Positions 1 through 8,000 of a stretch of DNA of 23,400 nucleotides are shown here, piece by piece. A model generated the notes under the pieces. It worked only from the letters and a program-made list of their open reading frames with translations. It searched no databases and was not told the origin of the DNA. Each line of letters starts with the position of its first letter. Positions within the stretch are counted from its first letter, which is position 1. The stretch comes from F1-20-MAGs119 sp040401695 (GTDB lineage: Bacteria > Actinomycetota > Acidimicrobiia > Acidimicrobiales > Ilumatobacteraceae): positions 1 through 23,400 of the forward strand of contig JBBANY010000036.1 in assembly GCA_040401695.1 (NCBI GenBank). Reading direction: 5' to 3'. Made by a program: the position numbers and the translations under genes.

Positions 1-34
1 GAGAGGGTCGGGGGTTCGAGTCCCTCAACGCCCA
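1..34 (+). tRNA. tRNA 3' end (partial, isotype unknown)
   Basis: The window opens inside a tRNA. Positions 10-14 (GGGGG) pair with 22-26 (CCCTC) to form a T-stem around the loop TTCGAGT. A 5-nt variable loop (5-9) precedes it. The 3' acceptor strand is AACGCCC (27-33) with discriminator A at 34. No CCA is encoded; CTG follows, as is usual when CCA is added after transcription. The anticodon lies upstream of the window, so the amino acid cannot be assigned. Confidence 0.85.
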
Positions 35-76
35 CTGATTCCAGAGGGCCCGGTGGATTGAGCTTCACTGGGTGCG

Positions 77-105
77 TTGAACCACCGTTCAATCTGCTCT
101 AGTCT
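77..105 (+). promoter_or_regulatory. Promoter of the lipoprotein operon (leaderless type)
   Basis: TTGAAC (77-82) and TAGTCT (100-105) are separated by 17 nt and match sigma-70-type -35 and -10 boxes. The -10 ends 6 nt before the GTG at 112, so transcription should begin at or next to the start codon. There is no Shine-Dalgarno sequence. This is the best-formed promoter in the window. Confidence 0.7.
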
Positions 106-111
106 GCTGCC

Positions 112-1458
112 GTGGCCTGGAAAAAAGTGATCGCCGGTGCTCTGCTGGTGCTGTCGATCGCCGCATGTGGCGGCAGTTCGGACTCTCGCGACCGCAACGT
201 CGGAGTTTCCTTGGCTGGCACGACCTGTACGAAGCTTGGTGAGGTCTCGAAGAAGAAAGGTTCTTCGTACGTCTGCGCCGCAGTGAGCTTGAAGGGTGCC
301 GGTGCGGCCGCGAAAAAGAACGGAATCCTTTACGGCGTTGCAGCAGTGAAGAACTGGCGTTGCGAAAAACTTGGTACCACCCGCTATCAAAACGGAGTCT
401 TTTCAGTCTGTTCGGGGGGCAAAGACAAGAAGAGCCGGAAGTGGGCCTTGACGGTTGCCTTGCCGGCAAACATCACCTCGTTGGTGTCGCTGAGCGAGAC
501 GACTCAGACGGGTGCGCTCGAGGCGATCGGCGTCACGCCGGCTCCGGAACTCGTTCCGGCACCCGGGCCGAACGTTCCCGTTGCCGGCGGGCAGAGCGCA
601 TCGGGCGATGGCACCGGTGCGATCGTCGGAACCACGACCACCTCTTCGTTGCCGCCGGCCTTCGTTGTGAAACAGGCACCGAGCGCAGAATCAACACCCA
701 CGACCGTTGCCGCGCCGGCAACGGTCGTGGCGCCGACGGCGACGGTTGGACCGGCGACGGTCACGACGATTGGACCGGTAACGACGCTTGCCGCGCCAAC
801 CACGACGGTTGCTCCGGTAACGACGGCTTCGGGCGCGACGACAGTGGCACCGGTAACCACAGCCACGACGCCAGCGACTACGCCACCGACGACAACGCCA
901 GCTCCCGCGACGACAGTGGCGCCGGTGACCACGGCCACGACGCCACCGACGACGGTTGCGCCGACAACCACCGTTGCACCGACATCCACCGCTCCAAAGA
1001 ATCTCACCTGTTCAGAGGGCGGGGCCTGCAAGGCCGGTGACATCGGCCCAGCGGGCGGAGTCGTCGTTCTCAACAATTTCAATCTCAGCGCACCTGCCGT
1101 GTTGATCGAGGTCGCGCCCGTCACGTGGTACGGCTCCTACTCAGCCGCCAATTCGTACGCCGAAGGACTGGTCTACGGACGCAAGAGCGATTGGCGTTTG
1201 CCGACGGTGCTCGACCTCCTGTCGATGCGACGTGACCGCGCGTTGTTCCGCTGCCCCGGTGTCAAACGGTGCTGGCGCGGGTTTGCAAATGCGGTTTATC
1301 TCGCCGCGAACGAAAACCAAGGCATCAAGGGCGTCGACTTTGGCGGCATCAGCCCGATGGCGCAAAGCGTCACGGGTGGTGCATACGTGCGACCCGTGCG
1401 GACGATCGTTCCGATCGTCGGTGAGATTCAGGTCCTTCCCGTGTTGGAGCCGTCGTGA
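112..1458 (+). CDS. Secreted lipoprotein with Thr/Pro-rich stalk and C-terminal DUF1566/Lcl-like module
   Basis: The predicted protein has 448 residues and a GTG start set by the -10 box 6 nt upstream. Residues 1-19 form a lipoprotein signal with lipobox IAAC and lipidated Cys19, so it should be anchored at the outer face of the membrane. Residues about 30-125 are Lys-rich and hold two related Cys-containing segments (around CTKLG and CEKLG). Residues about 190-295 are a low-complexity Thr/Val/Ala/Pro stalk. From about 299 there is one DUF1566/Lcl-like module: a Cys-GG-Cys start, GDIGPAGGVVVL, DWRLPT and a terminal VRPVR. The family name is a recall-based match and the ligand is unknown. The stop overlaps the next start (GTGA), implying coupling. 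Just after the lipobox, SDSRDRNVGVS is shared with the next protein. Confidence 0.85.
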   Translation: MAWKKVIAGALLVLSIAACGGSSDSRDRNVGVSLAGTTCTKLGEVSKKKGSSYVCAAVSLKGAGAAAKKNGILYGVAAVKNWRCEKLGTTRYQNGVFSVCSGGKDKKSRKWALTVALPANITSLVSLSETTQTGALEAIGVTPAPELVPAPGPNVPVAGGQSASGDGTGAIVGTTTTSSLPPAFVVKQAPSAESTPTTVAAPATVVAPTATVGPATVTTIGPVTTLAAPTTTVAPVTTASGATTVAPVTTATTPATTPPTTTPAPATTVAPVTTATTPPTTVAPTTTVAPTSTAPKNLTCSEGGACKAGDIGPAGGVVVLNNFNLSAPAVLIEVAPVTWYGSYSAANSYAEGLVYGRKSDWRLPTVLDLLSMRRDRALFRCPGVKRCWRGFANAVYLAANENQGIKGVDFGGISPMAQSVTGGAYVRPVRTIVPIVGEIQVLPVLEPS

Positions 1459-4259
1459 TCAATCGTGTGAACCTTCGCAGGACAGCAATTGTCCTTCTTG
1501 TTTCGGCAATCGTCGCGGGCTGCGGTTCGTCGTCTGATTCCGACTCTCGCGACCGCAACGTTGGCGTGTCATCGAAGCCGTGCGCCGAAGGCGGCCCGTG
1601 CGCTGTCGGTGACGTCGGACCAGGTGGGGGTATCGTCTTCGTCGGTGGATCCCAGCCGGGAGTCGACATGTGGGAAGTCGCGCCGGTCAACGGGTGGGGC
1701 GCCCAGGCTGCTGCGCAACAAATGGCGGACGACCTCGACTTCGGTGGTGTCACCGATTGGCAGCTTCCGACGAAGGATCTGTTGAAGACCATGCATCAGG
1801 TAGCCGATCGGTTCGCCTGCGGCGAAGGCACCGACTGCATCGGCGCCTTCGCGCCCGACGGTTATTGGACGTCCGAGACCTCGGGGAGCGATGGTCGTGT
1901 GGTCTCGTTCGACACCGGCGACGACTTCCTCGACACCAACTCTGCGTCGTACGTCGTGCGACCCGTGCGCAAGTTCCAGATCGTCCCGCCCGTCACCACG
2001 ACAACGGCAGCGCCGGCAACGACCACACCTCCGACGATTCCCGACTCCGCCCTCGTGAAGTTGCCGGTGGCGTCCGTCTCGCCCGTGTGCACTAACTGGC
2101 CCGGTGGAGAAGATGTCAACAAATCTATCGATGGCAACAAAGGAACGAAGTTCCTGTGCGTCGCCGGTCCGGCCGGCCTCGGTTTCGGCGGAGTCGACTT
2201 CACGCTGAGAGCAGACTCGTCGGTGTATGCACTGAAGTTGACCACCGCGAATGACTGCCCCGGACGCGACCCGACAGGCGTTCTCGTACAGGCGGGGCCG
2301 GGGCCGTCCGGCCCGTGGACGACAGTGGCCTCGAAGGTCATCTTGCTGAGCCGCGCGCGCGGTACGCAGTCGGCATTGCTGCGCCTCGACGTCGAAGGCT
2401 CGGTTGGTCCGGCGCGCTACTACCGAGTGCTCTTTACTGATCGCATTCCCGTCGAGTCGTGGGACTGTTGGTTTGACAAGGGCACAGAAGTCCAGGTGAG
2501 CGAAATTGAATTGTGGGGCGTGAGTGGCGAAATCGCTCCGTCGACCACCGCAACGACGTCGACGACAACTTCGACGTCAACTACGACCACGTCGACCACG
2601 ACCACGTCGTCTTCGACCACGACCACCTCGACCACGATTCCGGCGACAACGACGACGACTGTTCCGCCGTGTGATCCTGCGTCGTGTCGCGTGGGCGACA
2701 AGGGTCCCGGCGGGGGAACGATCGTCTATGATGCGGGTTCGAATCAGTCGTGGGGGCGCTTCATCGAGATGGCACCGTCCGGCTGGTCGGGAACGGCCAC
2801 CGATCCGGTGGTGACGACGTGGTGTTCGCCGAAGGAGTCTGACCGTGTTTCGCTGTCCGAAGGTTTGGGTGCCGGTGCCACAAACACCGAGCGTCTGCGT
2901 ACTTTGTGCAATCAATCGATTGCGACGCCTGTCATCAATTCCCGCGCGGGCGGCAAGGCTGATTGGGTGGTGCCGTCGTCGGCTGACATGGTGGCTGTCT
3001 GTGACTATGTCAAGCGTTCCAGTTCGAATTGCCGCATGGGTAACCCCGTCGTCAGGGGCTTTGGCGCGACCATCTACTGGACATCGAGTGGGACGCTCAA
3101 TCTCGGCCAGTTCCTCGTGTGGGAAGACTCAGGTGTTGTCCTTAGAGGTGGAAACTGGGACGCGGTGATGCGACCGGTGCGCTACTTCAGTGCCCCCACA
3201 GCCACGACCACCTCGACGACCACCACCGTGCCTCGTACGACCACGACCTCGACGACCACCACCGTGCCTCGTACGACCACGACTTCATCCACGACGACGA
3301 CGATTCCGCCCACAACGACGACGACCACCGTCGCACCGCGACGGGATGCAACCGAGTGTCGGCGCGGCGGAACCTGCGTCGTCGGTGACGTCGGCCCCGG
3401 TGGTGGCACCGTTTTCTACGCAGCTGCCAGCCAGCAGTGGTGGGGGCAGTATTTGGAGTACGCGCCAGACAACTGGTTCGGCAGTAGTTCCGTACGGGAC
3501 TACGGCGGACTCTGTTCGAAGAAATCCGGGATCTCGGGGTCATTCTCCAATTTGATCGGCGCCGGAAAGGCGAACTCGGAAGTCTNNNNNNNNNNCAAAT
3601 TCCTGATTTCTTACGCGACAGGTGGCCAGCCGGCGGTCTTCGAAGGCGACATCTACAGCGGTTCCAGCTACTGGAATTATCAACACCTGCCGATTCGTGC
3701 ATTCAGCAGAGTCAGCTGTGCAAATGGCGGTTTCTGCCAGATCGGAGACACCGGTCCGGGCGGTGGGGTCGTCTTCTACACCGGAGCGTTCCTGAACACC
3801 CAGACCAACACCATGATGTACAACCTCGAAATGGCGCCCAATGGCTGGGCAACGGGCCCCGGGTTGCCCAACTATGACGCCTATTGCAGCACGAGGAGCG
3901 GTTTGAGGGGACCGTTCGGGACGGCCATCGGGACCGGGCAGGCCAATACCGCGCTTCTCCAGAGTCAGTGCCCCGATGTTCCGGTGTGCCGAGGGTGTGG
4001 ACGTCTCGAGACGAGTTATCGAGGCGGTGGCAAGTCGGATTGGTTCATCCCGTCACGCGACGAGGCGATCGCGATGGTGCGGAACCTCGTGGTTGCACGT
4101 TCATACAGCCTGAGCCAAGGCTCGATTGCGACATCCTCGGTCATCTTGCCCGGCGGCTCGTCGTACTTCTCGGTGTTGATGAACGGTCTGACGAGTGATT
4201 CGATGATTTTCTCCACCAACTACACGATGTCTCCGCGACGTCCGATCAGGGCTTTCTGA
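1455..4259 (+). CDS. Multi-modular lipoprotein: four DUF1566/Lcl-like modules plus a discoidin-like domain (interrupted by assembly gap)
   Basis: The predicted protein has at least 934 residues. Its GTG start lies in the GTGA overlap with the preceding gene. The lipoprotein signal ends in lipobox VAGC with Cys23. Domains in order: module 1 (about 41-172); short Thr linker; an F5/8-type-C/discoidin-like domain (about 200-356), ending in SEIELWGV; Thr/Ser stalk (358-403); module 2 (405-578); Thr stalk with VPR repeats (582-627); module 3 (633-750); module 4 (753-934). Each module opens with a Cys pair and a GPGGG(I/T/V) motif; modules 2 and 4 have a KxDW(V/F)(V/I)PS core, and the modules end in RPVR or PIRAF. 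Module 3 contains the 10-N gap and lacks its core, so the true protein is probably longer. The discoidin-like domain suggests binding to surface sugars or polymers; this is inferred. Catalytic residues were not recognised. Confidence 0.85.
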   Translation: MINRVNLRRTAIVLLVSAIVAGCGSSSDSDSRDRNVGVSSKPCAEGGPCAVGDVGPGGGIVFVGGSQPGVDMWEVAPVNGWGAQAAAQQMADDLDFGGVTDWQLPTKDLLKTMHQVADRFACGEGTDCIGAFAPDGYWTSETSGSDGRVVSFDTGDDFLDTNSASYVVRPVRKFQIVPPVTTTTAAPATTTPPTIPDSALVKLPVASVSPVCTNWPGGEDVNKSIDGNKGTKFLCVAGPAGLGFGGVDFTLRADSSVYALKLTTANDCPGRDPTGVLVQAGPGPSGPWTTVASKVILLSRARGTQSALLRLDVEGSVGPARYYRVLFTDRIPVESWDCWFDKGTEVQVSEIELWGVSGEIAPSTTATTSTTTSTSTTTTSTTTTSSSTTTTSTTIPATTTTTVPPCDPASCRVGDKGPGGGTIVYDAGSNQSWGRFIEMAPSGWSGTATDPVVTTWCSPKESDRVSLSEGLGAGATNTERLRTLCNQSIATPVINSRAGGKADWVVPSSADMVAVCDYVKRSSSNCRMGNPVVRGFGATIYWTSSGTLNLGQFLVWEDSGVVLRGGNWDAVMRPVRYFSAPTATTTSTTTTVPRTTTTSTTTTVPRTTTTSSTTTTIPPTTTTTTVAPRRDATECRRGGTCVVGDVGPGGGTVFYAAASQQWWGQYLEYAPDNWFGSSSVRDYGGLCSKKSGISGSFSNLIGAGKANSEVXXXXKFLISYATGGQPAVFEGDIYSGSSYWNYQHLPIRAFSRVSCANGGFCQIGDTGPGGGVVFYTGAFLNTQTNTMMYNLEMAPNGWATGPGLPNYDAYCSTRSGLRGPFGTAIGTGQANTALLQSQCPDVPVCRGCGRLETSYRGGGKSDWFIPSRDEAIAMVRNLVVARSYSLSQGSIATSSVILPGGSSYFSVLMNGLTSDSMIFSTNYTMSPRRPIRAF
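3204..3272 (+). repeat. In-frame tandem repeat coding for Thr-rich linker
   Basis: Two consecutive near-identical DNA units (3204-3236, 33 bp; 3237-3272, 36 bp) encode TTTSTTTTVPR and TTTTSTTTTVPR. A degenerate third unit follows (TTTTSSTTTTIPP). The units lie in the stalk between modules 2 and 3, where copy number could change without frameshift. Such repeats also favour misassembly, which fits the N gap a few hundred bases downstream. Confidence 0.8.
3586..3595. other. Assembly gap (10 N)
   Basis: A run of ten N interrupts the multi-modular lipoprotein gene within its third module. The frame is open on both sides if exactly ten bases are assumed, but the module is about 55-60 residues shorter than module 4 and lacks the DW-x-PS core. 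The true missing length is therefore probably near 170 bases. Confidence 0.95.
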
Positions 4260-4314
4260 AACGGTACGACACGCTGAGCCATTGTGTTCGGGCAGGTCGA
4301 TCCGAGCCTTCTGA

Positions 4315-4968
4315 TCAATTCAGGTTGAACTCGACACCGCAGATCGTGAACGTTCGTCCGCGATCCGTGGCGCGGGTCGCCGTCAGGCTGACGCCACAGA
4401 GGCTCTCTGCGTGCCCGTTGTGTGCATAATTCGTGTCGATGTCGAGTTCGCCCCAGCGGTTGCGCAGATGATCGGGGTCCGGTGAGCCGAGAGTGATGCT
4501 CGTGATTGCCGAAGCGATGGTCGAGGGCATCGCTTCGCGCCAGTCGGGTCCGGCCCAGTGCCACTCGCCGGGTTGGTGCGGTTGGTCGATCGAGACGAGG
4601 GTGCCACCGGTGTCTTTCGGGTGGAGGTGTCGTCCGCGGATCTGGCGGAAGTCGCCCTGCCACACGGTGCGCACCCCGAGTGATGCAAGACGGGTCATTC
4701 GAGCGTCGAGGTCGTCGACTTCGAAAATCGCCATGTAACCGCAGTCGCCCCCCATTTTTTCGAGCAGGCGGCCGGCGGTCGTGCCGTCGGTGACGGGAGA
4801 GACGATCTCGAGGAACTGGTTTCCGATTCTGAAGAGCGCATTGTGCAGTCCGAATTCGGCAACACCCGGGTCGCGGAAGCACACGTCGACGTCGAGATGC
4901 CGTTTGACATCGGCGATCGCCGCATCGAGGTCGCGTGCGACGAGGGCAACTTGGCGCAAGGCGATCAC
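4315..4968 (-). CDS. VOC-superfamily / glyoxalase-like protein
   Basis: The predicted protein has 217 residues and is cytosolic. The reading frame stays open far upstream, but family similarity begins at ALRQVALVARDLDAAI. The GTG at 4968 is preceded by TACAGT with a 6-nt gap, so a leaderless start is chosen there. The fold is recognised from the beta-alpha start, the FRIGNQFLEIVSP strand with a Glu, the YMAIFEVDDLDA second-half start, and RGRHLHPKDTGGTLVSID. It resembles the glyoxalase-like domain PF13468. The position that usually holds the first metal-binding His (HHV in many members) is RQV here, so metal binding may be altered. The substrate is unknown. It is convergent with the lipoprotein operon, leaving 55 nt between the stops, and divergent from the 1286-residue surface protein gene. 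Confidence 0.8.
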   Translation of the reverse strand: MIALRQVALVARDLDAAIADVKRHLDVDVCFRDPGVAEFGLHNALFRIGNQFLEIVSPVTDGTTAGRLLEKMGGDCGYMAIFEVDDLDARMTRLASLGVRTVWQGDFRQIRGRHLHPKDTGGTLVSIDQPHQPGEWHWAGPDWREAMPSTIASAITSITLGSPDPDHLRNRWGELDIDTNYAHNGHAESLCGVSLTATRATDRGRTFTICGVEFNLN

Positions 4969-4974
4969 GAGGAC

Positions 4975-4980
4975 ACTGTA
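4975..4980 (-). promoter_or_regulatory. -10 box of the VOC gene (leaderless)
   Basis: On the minus strand TACAGT ends exactly 6 nt before the GTG at 4968. No Shine-Dalgarno sequence lies at a usable distance from this GTG, and no clear -35 is visible. The spacing matches that of other start codons in the window. Confidence 0.55.
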
Positions 4981-5038
4981 AATCGCTTTCAGGAAAACAG
5001 AAAACTTCTCTTTTTCTCGTTCGGTTGACTTCTCCTGA

Positions 5039-8000
5039 ATGATCGACGGGGCACGACAGCGACGAAGCAGAGCGCTTGCGTTCCTTCGTGGTGTTCCCGT
5101 CGCCGTGGTGATGTTGGTCCCGGTCGCGTCGTCGTTCGACGAGAAAGGCGTCGATGCGGTTGTGTCGCAGGCATCGACGTGTCCGGTGGGTGTGGGTGTC
5201 GGCGGCCAGTCAGCGGCAATGTCGGGTGCGACGTTGGGCGGAGACGGTTGTGTGGTCTTCGAACATTCGGGCCAGTACTCGACATTCACGTATACGGGTA
5301 CCGACCAGACGTGGACGGTTCCCTCGGGGGTGACGAGTGTCGTCATTCGGGCAATCGGCGCCGGCGGCGGTGGCGGACGATCGGGTCAATCGACCCGGGG
5401 TGGCGGCGGCGGATATGCAACGGGCCGAATGAGCGTCACGGCGGGCCAGCAATTCACCGTGATCGTCGGTGGTGGTGGACGTCGGCATTGTTCGACCGAC
5501 GTTCCGTTGCTCTCAGACACGACGGGTCGACACAACTTCTCCTACGGCGGTGGAGCCGCCGGAAACGGAACCTCAGGATTCGATTGCGCGTTCGCATCGG
5601 GTGGTGGCCGCTCGGCGGTGCGCGTTCTCGGGGCGACAGATGACCTGATCACGGCCGGTGGCGGCGGCGGTGGTGGCTACAACACCGCGGGAGGAGCCGG
5701 AGGCGGGACGTCGGGTTTGCCCGGTGTCGGTGCGCAGGGCGGAGGTGGCGGTACGCAATCCGCAGGCGGTGTGTCGCCCACGCCCGAGGTCGGTGTCGAC
5801 GGCATCAGGTACGCGGGTGGATGGGCCGGGTACAGCGCGACCGATCGCAATGCCCCGTCGGAAGGTGGCGGTGGTGGCGGTGGCTACTACGGCGGCGGCG
5901 CCGGTGGTGACAACGGTGGCGGAGGCGGCGGGTCGAGTTGGCTTGGCACACTGAGCGACGCATCGACGGTGGCGGGGAGTGGGGCCAACGCAGGCATTGC
6001 CGCGCCGTCGAACTCGGCGTTGCCGACGGTTCCTTCGACCGGAGTGATCGGTGCGTCGATGACGGGTACGCCGGGAACGTGGTCACACGCGGCGAGCGGC
6101 ACGTACAAGTGGCAACACTCGACCGACGGAACGTCGTTCACCGATGTTTCCGGAGCGACCGGTCTCACGTTCACGCCCTCCGAACCCGGTTATGTACGGA
6201 TGGTCGAGACGCGTTCGAACCTCCTCGGTTCGACCTCGGTGAACTCGGCATCGGCAAGCGTTCCTGACACGCGATTGTCGGCTCTCGCAGTGTCGGCGGG
6301 GGAGTTGTCGCCCGCATTCGCGTCGTCGCGCACCTCGTACGCGATTGCAGTCGGCTATCGCACGCGAACGATCCGAATCACGCCCACCGCATCGTCGGGG
6401 TCGGCCAGCATTCGTGTGGGCGCTGCGGCCGTGGTTTCGGGGTCGGCATCGCAGCAGGTCGACTTGTCCGTCGGTTCCAATCAGATCCTTGTCCGCGTGG
6501 AGGTGGGTGGTGCCGCCACCGAGACGACCGTCGATGTCACGCGTGCCCCGGCGACGTCACCGGCAGCGCCGACGATCACCACCGTCGAAGAGGGTGATGC
6601 GAAGTTGGTTGTGTCATTCGATGGGCCCGTCGATGACGGGGGTGAGGCCGTCGATCGCTATGAGTACTCGATCGACGGCACGACGTGGGTCAATGTCGAC
6701 CGCGCATCGACGAAATTCGAGATCACGGGTCTGGCCAATGGCACGGAATACGACGTTCGTGTGCGCGCCGTCAATGTGGTGGGATTCGGCGCGCAGTCGC
6801 CCGCGAAGACGGGCAGGCCGCGCGCCGCTGTGACTCCCACGACCGCGTCGACGACGCCACCAACGTCGACCACGACGTCGACTTCGACGACGGCGCCCGT
6901 ATCGACCACCTCGGTCGCGACATCGACGACGGTGCAAAGGAAGCAGTCCCGCGCCGTTCCCACCTCCGCGACGACTCCGACGAGAACGACTGTCGTCGTA
7001 ACCGAACCGCCTGCGACGACCGAGCCGTCGACGACGGTCGCATCATCGTCGACATCGATGGTTCCGACGACGATGCCCGAGTCGTCGACGTCGACCACGA
7101 TCGAAGACGACGTCGTTCCGACAACCGTGCCTGTGGCGGCCACCGAAGCCGAGCCACGTTTCGAATTGATTCCCGAATTCGGTGTGGGTGCACCGGTCGC
7201 CGGGGCCCTCGTGCGCGCGACGGCGGTCGGGTTGCTGCCGGGGAGCGAGGTTCGCCTCGAGGTGCGCTCGCAGCCAACACTCGTCGCGTCAGGGGTGACC
7301 GATGCGTCGGGTGACGCCACGCTGTCGGGAGCTTTGCCAACCGGATTGGCTCCTGGGTCGCACATGTTGTCCCTCGCCGGTACCGCCGTTTCGGGTGAAT
7401 CGCTCTTCTCGGTGGTTGCCTTCGCAGTCGACGCCGACGGGACGGCATCGTCCATCGTGCCCGGCGGAGGAGTCCTGTCGGCATTGCCCGATTCCGCGCA
7501 GGTTGCGCGTGCCGTCGCAACCGGAAGCACCCCGTACGACGCATCTCGTGATGCGTCCGGGGCCGTGGCGCTTGCGGGGGCCGCGGTCGTGTTGCTCGGC
7601 CTTGCGGGCGCGGGCAGTTCCAAATCATCCGGGGCGGCAGAACCGACCGAGAGTGACACGGATGGCGATGCTCCGACGGCGACTGACGAGCAACGCGACG
7701 AAACCTCCGAGGGCAGCCTTGCGTCCGCCGAGGCCAAGATTCTGAACACCGACGGGACGGCGACCGAAGCATGGGGCGACAGGTCGGTGTTGTGGGCCCT
7801 GCCGGGGTGGGGTGCGCTGCGCACTCTTCTCGCAGCCTGCATGCGCCGCACCGAACGATGGTCGACGCTCGTGGTGCGGATTCTCCAGGACGGCACGTGG
7901 TGTCGGGCCGCATTCGGGTCGGGGGCTGTGTTGCCGTGGTTGGTTGGTGCTGCAGTCGGGTTTGCTGCTGCGCGCTCGGTCGATGGTCTCGCGGTTCCGC

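Noticed and set aside
504..1124. A Val/Ala-rich 206-residue minus-strand frame.
   Set aside because: It is the complement of the Thr-rich stalk codons of the first lipoprotein; low-complexity repeats keep several frames open.
4260..4314. A search for a terminator between the lipoprotein operon and the VOC gene.
   Set aside because: No stable GC-rich hairpin followed by a T-run was seen in the 55 nt.
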